Shown here: positions 22,701-32,121 of the stretch, piece after piece | Numbering within the stretch: the first letter of the stretch is position 1 | Layout of the letters: each line of letters begins with the position of its first letter | Assembly (NCBI GenBank): GCA_031213475.1 | Contig: JARUPZ010000009.1 | Location: forward strand, 8,527,601 to 8,591,600 | Length of the DNA: 64,000 nucleotides | Direction: 5' to 3' | Origin: Nereocystis luetkeana | Taxonomy: Eukaryota > Sar > Phaeophyceae > Laminariales > Laminariaceae | The notes under the pieces: model-generated | The model's input: only the letters and a program-made list of their open reading frames with translations | Told to the model about the DNA's origin: nothing | Database searches by the model: none | Made by a program: the position numbers and the translations under genes

Positions 22701-24132
22701 TTGGATCAGCCTCGCAAGTCAGCCGTTCCAAACACTGCAGAGCGCCACAATTTCGGTGCACCTCCACACGCCTTTTTTTCTTTCTTGTGTAAATGGCTAA
22801 GAGCTGATGGCACGAAGGGCTAACGCACCGCGTTCACGTTGGTGCACGTCTCTCTCTCGTGCCGCGATATGTTCCCCGCAGCGCGTTTTGTCTTCGTACA
22901 CGGCGGTGGGCATCTTTGAAGGTGTGTTTCGAGTGATTGGGGCCGTAGGTTGTGGACTTGGGTCTCGGCGGACCGTGAAGCATGTGTCCAGTCGCTTCCT
23001 TGCCTACAGAGTCGTTGTGGGCAGTGATAAAGAAGAGTCCGCTCGTTTTGTCTTTGAGTTGAGGTCTGAGAAAACGTGGAGACACTGCCAAGATCGCTGT
23101 CCGGTACAGTATCCGGAAGAAGTTACGACCTCCCTATCTTGGGCAACAATCGTGACCCACAGTGCTGTTAACAATCGATAATGGCTTTCAAGTACTATCT
23201 GTTAGGATTCAGAGTTGCATTTCGGGCTTAGCCCCATTGCAAGCAGGTAGCGGTTATTGTGTTTGACTATAGTGAGTATCAACCTACACTTGTTTCCCCC
23301 CGGAAATATCAATATATGTCGTACACTGCGTGAAAACACATTGGAGAGGCCTCAACGCCAAGGATCAACAACTCTTCCATCCTGACATTCACTCTTACTG
23401 AGACGTCCCGTCCGGCAGCGCCCAGTCCTCTTCATGGCAGTGATCAGCATGCGGCAGAGTTAACGGGTGGGCGCGTGTACGGCTCTAGGTTCCATCCCCT
23501 ACCCTAAGCCGAGAGCGGGGCCCATGAGCAAAAATGCACGATTGTTTTGGCGATACCCCCCACCCCGCCCGGTGAAAGCTTCCACGACCGCGCAAGCGGC
23601 ACAGCCCAGACAATCGAGTAACATGTGATCGTTAAAGGGCGCATTATCGTAAATTGTCAGCCTGGCGTTTATTTTAGCCACCCTTCCGTGGAACGAAAAA
23701 CTCTAAACTAGGGTGGATTAACGTGTGATCAAGTACAAGAGCTAGCACCACGTGCTCAACCAACACGTCCTCGTAACAATTGTTTGTAGAGGAAAGACAT
23801 CCCGAAGGCGTCATGTCGTCTATTTCTTAACATTTCCACACCCGCGCGCGCATGCTCCGCTCACCTTGCGTGTACGGATACGTCTTCTTATGTTAGAATG
23901 GGAGCTGTCAATGCGCTTGTTCGACGCAAACGTGAAGAGCCCAGTGCGCAATTGGGACCCAGACTACAAGGCCAATGGGGGGACCAAATCTGCCGCGCGG
24001 CAAGAACTACTGGAATGGGCTTACACGAACGAGGAGCTTCACAGTCTTATCGCCGCGGACTTGCTGCTTTATGACTATGCTCTCGCCGTCTTCCGACAAC
24101 AGACGAAAGACGCCCGACTGCTTTGGACGTGA
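16618..24132 (+). CDS. sulfotransferase gene (Sulfotransfer_2-like), multi-exon, partly resolved
   Basis: It encodes a PAPS-dependent carbohydrate-type sulfotransferase that would transfer sulfate to hydroxyls of a glycan, probably in the Golgi; the substrate cannot be named. Exons placed by motif and splice phase are 16618-16704, 17454-17547, 19310-19436, 20075-20224 and 23897-24132. Phases run 1 to 1, 1 to 2, 2 to 0 and 0 to 0, and the last exon enters in phase 1. One exon (phase 0 to 1) between 20224 and 23897 is therefore missing from the model, as is the N-terminus. The 5'-phosphosulfate loop is FVKSGGTAVK and the 3'-phosphate motif is MMRHPIDRLISMFYYC. The C-terminus with AADLLLYDYALAVF is typical of the family. 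Introns of 0.7-3.7 kb hold a MITE and a 395-bp inverted-repeat element. It is either functional or recently decayed; no stop or shift is seen inside the placed exons. Confidence 0.75.
17454..17547 (+). CDS. sulfotransferase internal exon
   Basis: The acceptor CTTTGGTCTGCAG is pyrimidine-rich and the donor is ATCAG/GTAAGA. The exon reads SYTGITRIAPQMRLDMLHNA then SVIVGFGEMIR, the segment that in this family precedes the 3'-PSB (N-S/A-S-x-I-x-G). Leaving in phase 2, its AG joins G from the next exon to give R-E-P-L. Confidence 0.75.
17851..17959 (+). mobile_element. MITE family M, complete, in a sulfotransferase intron
   Basis: ATTACGTGGGACCATAGTAA and AATATGGTCCCCCGTAAT form the inverted ends, with TA on each side. 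Confidence 0.82.
18741..18975 (+). repeat. diverged tandem duplication, about 111 bp, intronic
   Basis: ACACGACAGAA-CGCGT, GCGTAGC- or GTGTAGC-type sequence, CTACTGA / CCACTGA and the AACTATTGAACAACC / AACTGAGGAGCATCC blocks recur in the same order in two adjacent units. Confidence 0.6.
19310..19436 (+). CDS. sulfotransferase exon with 3'-PSB
   Basis: Acceptor TTTTGCGGCAG, donor CCCAAG/GTGACG. It reads EPLKATGRDCEYF, then TMMRHPIDRLISMFYYC, the 3'-phosphate-binding arginine-serine motif (R-x-P-x-x-R-x-x-S), then PTDHDIQIRPPK. It enters in phase 2 and leaves in phase 0. Confidence 0.85.
20075..20224 (+). CDS. sulfotransferase internal exon
   Basis: It follows CCAACGCACAG in phase 0 and reads FCGDYKGDADPIQDRLLEFA, then TKYCGNRAFRSMLDAVF and CTPLSEFCDAEHA, ending at GCG/GTGGGT in phase 0. 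The D-R-L-x-E-F-A ... N-R-A-F-R pattern fits the helical region after the 3'-PSB. Confidence 0.75.
20818..21059 (-). pseudogene. inverted sulfotransferase C-terminal remnant (tentative)
   Basis: After an acceptor-like TTTTTCGTGCAG the minus strand reads KRLYDYALGVTGTQDSYLYL. LYDYAL matches the C-terminal helix of the plus-strand gene (AADLLLYDYALAVF), and the DNA CTTTATGACTATGC is identical in both. Downstream residues diverge, and no other sulfotransferase motif is seen on this strand, so it may be a partial inverted duplication. Confidence 0.35.
22027..22421 (+). mobile_element. 395-bp TIR transposon, non-autonomous, intronic
   Basis: The left end AACAGACAAAACGGAAAAAT and the inverse of the right end AACAGACAAATCGGAAAAAT pair over about 29 bp with one difference, then more loosely to about 44 bp (TGGGAACGAA). 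GGTT directly flanks both sides (22023-22026 and 22422-22425), a likely 4-bp target duplication. No transposase. The superfamily is unclear. Confidence 0.7.
23897..24132 (+). CDS. sulfotransferase terminal exon
   Basis: Acceptor CGTCTTCTTATGTTAG. The frame (phase 1 in) reads WELSMRLFDANVKSPVRNWD, then QELLEWAYTNEELHSLIAAD and LLLYDYALAVFRQQTKDAR before TGA at 24130-24132. The E-L-x-x-L-I-A-x-D-x-x-L-Y-D-Y-A helix is the usual end of Sulfotransfer_2-type proteins. Confidence 0.75.
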
Positions 24133-27100
24133 AGTGGGCATGGTGAAGCGTTTGCCTGGATTCAATCTCTTTCTTTTACGATCATGACGTGTGATGGTGG
24201 GTAGGCACCACGTTCGTTTCGTGGGAGATTAATGGCTACTCGGGGGGCGGCTTTGAAGTTGCCATCAGACTCTGTGTGACTACACCACTACGTATCTCTA
24301 CGGCGGTCCCGCCGTCGACCAGATATGCCGCTTACGGCTCCCGCATTTGAAAGTCAATCCCTCGAAAAATGTCTTCCATCGTGAAGGTTGCGGTTCGTGT
24401 TGAATAGAATGATTATCATGTGGGGTGGAAACATGCATCTGCGCTCATTGCGTAGCCTTGCGTGTGCTGCTACGACGACCGAGTGCTGTATAGGATTAGC
24501 CCGAGCTGCTTGTTTTCAATCGAGGCGGGATGTCCATATTAGTAGAGAGTGTACGTTTTATGTGTCTACGAATGAATGTTTGTCTGAGGCAGGGTTTCGT
24601 CCGCCGCAAGAGATCGAACCCTCGTGCAGAAAGGGCACAGTCGTGATATACGCATCGCCAAGTCATGCGTCGCGAGTATCCGGGGAATGCGGTCTCTGTA
24701 TTGGATTAGATGCACTGCTGGTCGGCCGATCGCCTGTAGGTTTGAGTTTGCTGCCAGAACACTTCGTGAGAGGAACGCCTTGCCGAATGAGTTTGGGAAG
24801 GCACAGTTTTCATTATGTGGAGTACTCTTGTGCCGGGGGGGCATGTTATTTAACTGTTATCATTGTTTATATTGTTGTTATGAATTTCGTCAGCTGTGAT
24901 TTCGACTGATTCAACATTTGACTGATACTAACTTTTGGAACCTGCAAAATATACTTCGTATATACCCTTTTTTACTGCAATTTACACGGTGTATGACAAT
25001 CCGTTCGCATGTATTCTATATGAAATTCATTGGACCAGATAATGGGGAGAAGTGCCCGCCGGGCTTCTGCTGGGTGCATGCCTGTCTTGAATGTGGATTT
25101 ACTGGTCCTACCCCTGGACTACAAGATATATTTGTACCTTGCATAATTTTGAGGCCCATGGTTTGAGTTATAATTCTCGAGCCCACTTAGGAAGATTTCT
25201 CGCACCCATCAGGCCTAACCGTCGAAACGTTTGCAAGAGACGGCGGCACACTAGCTTAAACGCTTCGGCCACAAGCAGGTGTGGCTAACACAGAGACTAA
25301 GCGTCGGCTCTACACCTCACCGCCCCCCCGGCGTTAGTCGTTTATATTATCTTCCGGCAGATTCGTACAAACATAAAGCGCAAGCTCACCTCACGTCCAC
25401 GTCCAAGTCTCATGTGTGTCAAAATAACCCATAGCGCCCGTTGCACCAGCGGAAAAGGCTGCGGCTACCAGTGGCGCTTGAAAGCGTTGATCCGCCTTGA
25501 CCCCCAGGAAGGACAGGTGCGGTGGAGATAGGCACTCAGTCGCCGTCGGGTAGTGCAGGACTGCTGTGTTTTCCAAAAGTCTACCTAGGTTTTTGCTAGC
25601 GGAAAATCGAAAGTTGTCTGTCCTCTCTAAAAAAAAAACTCCTATAGCCCCCGACGTTGGCGTGCATAACCCGCGAATCGATAGCGGACACATATATGTT
25701 GAAGTCCGGACCAGTTGTCGGCTTCAACGGAGCCCATGTCTTGAGATACGCGTCCCAGCCCCACCCGCGGGACTCTCGCTTGTAGTCAATCGCATGTGTA
25801 GCCACTGCTACTGCTGTACGACATTTCCACCATATTGCCTCCTGCTTCTCCGTCCCCCCGTCGTTCATGAAGGTTTAATTGCCTAAACGCGCTACTCTTA
25901 TGATGGAAAACGTCAGACCTCAAGTGCATGTCAGATATACAGCAGCCACAGAACGACTAGCTATTAATAGCATAGTCCAGACAACTCGAAGACAAACTTT
26001 CCACGGTATGAGGAACCATAAGCGGCTGAGAGCGGGATCCATCTTTGACTTTTCCGTGACGAGCCTTCTCGATCCGACAGAGGTCGCAGAACCGCTCGTT
26101 TAATGAGTAAGGGATCCGTCAGACAGTTATTTTCCCCGTTCCCTCCCCCCCCCCCGTTTCGAAAGAGGTGCCTGGTCGCTGGATTAACGACGAAGGCCAG
26201 CAACGAAGGAGCCCCCCGCCCCCCCCTCCCTGCCTCCCCTCCTCGTGAAGGTCGCTGATATCCTGACGTGGTCCTCCCCATTTCTAGGGGCGACAGAGTC
26301 CATGAGCTTACGACTACCACATGAGTAGCACCCCACAGTTTGTCTGATGCCAAATGATGTATACCTCTTACGCGGGCCGATATATAGTGGAAATATGCGT
26401 AAATGTAAACGTATACCTGGTACACTACATGAATTACTTATGTTGTCTACGAGGTGTGTCTGTTGTTTTATTCCAGGTATTTATTTTGAGGAGGAGTGCG
26501 TGGTACGTGGTTTCTATCTATACTCCTCATACTTGTGGGGATAAAAAGTAAGAGGCTCCAGAAGACTTGTGCAGACACTCGGCATGAGGACCCCTTTGGT
26601 ACGAGCAGTGGCATTGGGGGCGTTGTCAGCTTCACGTGAAAACGAGTCGAGAACAACTACCGCAGTGAGAGTGTACACCGGACAGCTGGTCGACTGGCGG
26701 TAGTTCTTGTCCTTCACGAAGGCGGCAGTTTCATCCTCGTTAGTTTGATAGTTTTTTTTGAGGCACTGACTTGTATGATTATATGATGGGTGAGTGGCTT
26801 CCTAGACAGGCACTCATCAATTATTTGCAAGCCTCGGAGAGTATATTTGTAGAACCATGTACGCTATCCACGTAGATCACAAGAACATGAAGTTAGTATC
26901 AGACACATAAAGTCGTTAACCAACCCGTTGAATGCTCAACACAGAAACCATAAAGTTTCCAGTGTGGAACTTCGAAACACCGTCACACTTTTATCGCTGC
27001 CCCGAGTACGTGAGCGTTGCAAAACAGCCCTTCCGCTACTCACCTGGTGAACGGGATAACAAAACAATACCAGGTAGGTGATAAAAGACCGTGGTAATAA

Positions 27101-28923
27101 GACAAGACCTTCAAAGTCGAAATTCATGCTATCATTCTCATCTGTGACCACGGGCTCCTAGATTGGAGGGTGGATGTGAGAACGACATGAACAACGACCG
27201 AAGGAAACCCGGCAGATTCATGATAGTGTACATCAAACATAAACGTTTGCTAATGGAAATAAGAATCTCCATAATAGATTGTCTCTCAAGGTCGATTTAG
27301 GTGTATACCATCCGAAAATATCGTGAAATCTTCAATTCAGAATAACAAAAATAACTAATCACAGGAATATGTCAACTAACTTTCGAAAATAAAAAATCGA
27401 GGCCCTCTCCCTCAGAAAGATGGAAAGTTAAACCCCAGAATCTAGATCTCATTTTTTTTCGAAACCAATCATGTTCGTGCCGAAGTCCCGGGGGAAGTGA
27501 CAAACATGTTGCGGAAGGTGTTTCGTCAAAAAGTCGGGATGCTGGTATTTCGACTTGACCCGCGTGACCTAAATATCTCCCTGCTCAACAAGGTTTCGCA
27601 GGACGTGGTGGTGGATATCTATTTTCTCCCGAGTCGGTGTTCGTCACGGGGCTGACCGCTGTCTGGATCACATCCTTGCTGTCCTGAACATCCCTGATAA
27701 GCGGATCCCCAAATAAATGCAGACAGGGGAATACGCCACACAGACAGGAAGAGGGCCTTCTTACAATCCCCTGCCGTCGCAACGCACTGTGCCTCACTCG
27801 TGGGCAGTGTGCAGTAGGTCGTCATTTTTTTTCCTGGGAGTGGTCAAGGGGCCATAACATGAGTCTGCATTATCCGCCAACACTGAGGCCCGGGCACTCT
27901 GGATCACGGTTGATTCTTGTGTGGAGCTCCCTAATATCGTGAATCACTTATGGCAGCGCCAAGTAGGTGAGCTGTCCTAACATTAAGCCAGGACCTAGGC
28001 TGCACTTTGATTCATAAGTTGGCGATCTCATCGGTAATCACGATTTCAGTGTAACGACCTCTCCCGTGTCTTTTCCTACTACTACTGTCTAAAGTGAGCT
28101 TCTGGCTTTCTCGCTGTGGGCAATGCTGTTTAACATCACACGTCTGCGTGTTGCGTACTTGGTGTTATTGTTATAGTATACATCGTGTGTCCCCTACGAA
28201 CTGCACCTCCAAACCTGGGACTAGCGAAATCGCTTTGGACTTTAGTAGCAGCGGCAAGAGTTCAACGTTTGATCCAAAACAGACATTGTCGCTGGCCCAC
28301 GAGAAGAATATATACGACCCAAACGATGTTTATCCGGTGACTCGGCTAGACAGGCATAACAACTTCTGGTGGTTTTGGTTGAGGCCCATCCACACATAGG
28401 CATCCTTCCCGGCTTCTAGAAGGGCCCGTGGATTGCTGTCGTCTTCAGACACGCTGACGTGGCCTCAAAATGCGGACAGCCCGGAGTAGACAGTACTTCA
28501 TCAAGAACATCCCTGGGACAAATGAACCTTTACCGGGGATGAAGATCCGTCTCATCCCTTTCCTGTCCACCAGCCTCGGGAGATTACTCATGCAATGCGC
28601 CGACCAACAATACGCGAATCAATACTCCTGATTGCAGCATGTGCTATCCAGGAGTCGACCTCAGATTTCCACAGCCACAATGTGTTGTACTGCCTACTAT
28701 CTGACCACGATACTGGTGAGATAGGGTCAGATGTTGACTTGGAACACAGGGATGACGTGAGGGTGGAAACGTCTCGATTCCATGCGTCCAGTATACCCTC
28801 AATTTTCCGAGGCTCCTTCCTGGAAAGACTATACTCTCGTAGTGAATCGGTAGTACCGTAAACGACGGTGTGTATCACCCTATATATTGAATGCTCGGCA
28901 GACACCCGTAGTTGAACAATCGG
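24133..28923. other. gene-poor stretch
   Basis: Downstream of the sulfotransferase stop. It contains a 173-codon plus frame (24388-24909) with no domain signature, a diverged CAA-retroposon scrap (about 27145-27200, GACCACGGGCTCC then GATGTGAGAACGAC), C-rich tracts near 26140-26235, and a frame at about 28200-28399 (IALDFSSSGKSSTFDPKQTL) that could be an exon of unknown identity. No gene can be defended. Confidence 0.35.
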
Positions 28924-29071
28924 GTGATGAATACAGTTGGACACAAAATATCAAAACGATCTACTACGGGGGTATGTCGGATGCCATGACCTCTGCGGTG
29001 ATGAACACAATTGAGCCCAAAATATCAAAACTATTTTCTACGGGGCTATGTTGTATACCATAACCCCTGCG
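28924..29071 (+). repeat. tandem duplication, 74-bp units
   Basis: GTGATGAA-ACA-TTG starts at 28924 and 28998, and CCAAAATATCAAAAC or ACAAAATATCAAAAC, CTACGGGG-TATG and CATGACCTCTGCG / CATAACCCCTGCG follow at the same offset in each unit. Confidence 0.8.
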
Positions 29072-31162
29072 GTGTCATGCGTTGCAGTCACCATCACCCT
29101 CCCAAGACACCCCCTGGGTGGCATCTTGAAGTGAGCAGAGACGTGAGAAACCACGTAGCATCGAGGTGAACGTGTTTGGGCGTATCCCCTTGCGAGAAAC
29201 CAGCAACATGAAGTCCGACGAGGCGGGACGTCCAAGACAAAAGCGTGGTGCGCAGCAGTCAAAAATAATCTTCTGCCGCACCGGCAACTCCTTTTACCGG
29301 TACCCAAGACTCGATAACGCGAGAGTTTCGTCGCACCACACCTATGGCTCTTGCAGCTGTAATGTCCTCCACTGCGCACCTCACCGACAGCGAGCCCCAG
29401 AGTCTACTACTGAGGCTCCACCTGGAGAGCCCGTCGACAGGCCAGGCGCTGCACCTTCCGTCGAGATACCAAAGACATGTACGGCATGCATTGCGTCAGC
29501 AACATCTTCGCCCACACCTATCCTACCGCTGATCGCCTTCGCGGAGTGTGGCAGCCCAACCTGCAACAACTAACAGTTATCACACGCCTCTTATCACACC
29601 CCTGACTGCTTCGAGTGTGGCAACCCAAAAGCCTTTTTACCCACCGCTACCACACACTCGTGTTGTCACCACGCAACAAAAAAAATCCTAAAAGTAGAAA
29701 ATGGTGTTGTGACCGGGGTAGTATGCGTTTTTTCCCACCCCTGGACAAAAACGCACGGGGAGATTATATTGTTTCACCGGGAAAGTGCCATACACCGTAG
29801 TAGAATATAAGCCACCCACACCCAACTTCGAGAAGAATTGAAGCCTCAAACCGCTGGGCAAGCGCTGGGGCCAGGAAGAAATATTGAGGCCCAATGAAAA
29901 ATCACTCGAGAGGTTCCAAGGGGTTACGATTTTTCCACAATTTCCCGAGAATCCCCTTAATCCACGAACAATATTTCCAATGAACATAACCCCCCACACC
30001 CCCACATGCCTCCTCGCCACACCCAACTGTCGGCGGTTACTCTCTCAAGACACTTGGCCTTATGTTCAATATCTCACCCGGTCGCATTCCTTATGTTTTT
30101 TCCGCTTTCCGATGTCTTACTATTAATAGTTGCCTCGTCTCCGATGAACGTGTGTTGTCGGAGACTGACGGCACTAGTCGAAACGTTCATCCGCACAAAC
30201 AACCAGTGGGCGGTCAACACGTACATACTTCGATACGTTGTCACGCGTGTAGCCCAGAAGCAATGGGCCTCTCGATTCCGGCAGGTCCGGGGTAAACGAA
30301 ACGACCCTCGCAGGCCCCTCCGTTTCGACTGGATGGTACGGCGTATTGTCCAGCTCGTTAGACCACGAACGCGGACGAACTGGAGGTTAGGTGATGAAAA
30401 CAACGGAATCAGGACGGCTTTCTCCAGAATGGGCCGAGAATAGTTCGAGCGGTCTTTTGTCAAGGCCACGTCAATCGCGTGAGTTTGAGAGAACGCTTGT
30501 GAACCTACTGGTGACGCTGCCCCTGCGGAAAGATTTCTCCGAGGGGGCCCTTCACGCGGTCTGGTATAACATTCGACGTAGAGAGGAGGAAAGGCGTTGG
30601 GGGCACAGACGGGGAAACGCTCGGTTAAAAATAAGTGTGGGTGTCGGTACTGTGCAGAGTCCGGGGTGCAGTAATATACACGTAGGGTGTAGAACCGGTA
30701 AATCAATGACAGGCGACAGCATTCACTACTATTATTAAGAGAGTAAGGTACGTTTCGAACATACATACTGTCGGGTGTACTTTCACAGCTTTGCTGGCAT
30801 GTTTGGACGGGGGGACACGATACCGCTGCAACCTACCAGGCGACAATATATATCAATATTTTTTCTGTCATTGGCACTGGTTGGAGCCAGTCGCTCGCCC
30901 TCTCTGATATATTTATTGAGACGAGGGGACAGTCGAGCGTGTCTCCTATATAGGCCTATATAGCCCGAACGAACGTGATTTTCCTCAAACCGCCTTCTCT
31001 GACCTAGTGCATGCCTTCACAACGAAACAAAAACAATAACCTACACATACTCAGCAATATGGAGCACGAAGCTATAAAAAGGGAGGAGGTCAAAGTTAAA
31101 ATCGCCAATGCATCGCTGTCTTATGCACGACAGTCTGGTGTTTTCCGGTGCCTACTAATCGA
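29072..31162. other. no gene assigned
   Basis: Two long overlapping open frames lie at about 30006-30766 (plus 145 and 115 codons, minus 230 codons). The plus frame has an arginine-rich segment (RFDWMVRRIVQLVRPRTRTN); neither strand shows a known domain. The region lies 3' of the LRR gene and includes its unidentified 3' UTR and poly-A site. Confidence 0.35.
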
Positions 31163-32121
31163 TCATTCGCTGTACTCACAATCTTCCTGCCCCCCGCGAA
31201 TGGCGTCCAAACCCTGCATGATAGGAACGCCGTAGTCGTCGACTGTAGGAAGCAGCGTCTCGCCTAGGATTCCCGTGGCATCAAGGCCCAGGTCGTGGTG
31301 GTCGATGGCCACGTTCATTTGCCAGGTCAGGTGATCCGGTAGGTCGAATTGGTCGGTGGGGTCGCGCATGGGGAGCTGGTGCAGCCTGCCATGGCTCAGA
31401 CGAATCTTCGCTATAGGGGTCACGATTTGAAACGAAGCGTGCTCTGACTGATGTGAGGACATACCACCTTCGTCCACTGCCGTTGCGCGAGCCACGTACT
31501 CGGTGCACTCTCCCATGTTCGTCGCCGTGGGGTCGGAAAGAACCCATTCAGACATGTCCTGCAGAATATTTATCTCATTGAGCGTTCGGATCGACTGAGC
31601 ACGAATCTCGAGCTTCTTCCGCTCCCAGTACTTCTCGAATCCGAAGCTCCGGCACGCCCCTGGAAGGTTGACGGCGGCAATGGCAACGCCTGGGGCCACC
31701 GAAACCTGGCCGGGCACCAGAAAAGCCTCTTCCCCGTCGATGACCACCCGCAGGGAACCGTCAGCGAGGCAGGGTGACATCCCGATGGGACACGAGCTAT
31801 CCAAATTGTGAGGGTCGACGACAGAGATGACGATGCTGTGGTCCAGGCCGTCGGCGTCCCTGGTGATGATGGATACTCCGGTGATGTAGGTGATGTTGGG
31901 TAGAGAAGGGACAGGCGAAGTTATGCGCATGTTTAGGTGCACGGAGGGAAGGTCCGAGACGACAGCGTACCACCCGTTGTCTGCGCCCGTGAAGTCGAAC
32001 TTTTGTCCCCGGAAGCCCGTCATGTGCGGGTCACCTTTAAAATAGGGATGCATGAGGATGGCAGATCCGGGATTTGGGACGTGGAAGCCTCGATCCGATT
32101 CCGAGATTTGGCTAGTACACC
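31163..32121 (-). CDS. terminal exon: GDPH (VWD/root-cap-like) domain
   Basis: It enters in phase 1 after GCGGTCAG and encodes about 318 residues plus stop. After a linker (FHVPNPGSAI) comes KGDPHMTGFRGQKFDFTG, the GDPH-x-x-x-F-x-G-x-x-F-x-F pattern shared by von Willebrand D-like and plant root-cap-type domains. Later blocks are NGWYAVVSDLPSVHLNMRI, SLRVVIDGEEAFLVPGQVSV, CRSFGFEKYWERKKLEIRA and the end GLDAIRGGQEDCEYSE. Few cysteines are present, so it is not a full VWD. A C-terminal extracellular domain is inferred. Codons are G/C-rich at the third position, unlike the flanks. Confidence 0.85.

Noticed and set aside
24566..24690. tRNA or SINE on the minus strand near GGTTCGATCTC
   Set aside because: Only a B-box-like word is present; no matching acceptor stem or second copy was found.
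30074..30766. 230-codon minus frame
   Set aside because: Opposite frames are equally open, composition is unremarkable and no domain is visible; kept only as a note in the region entry.
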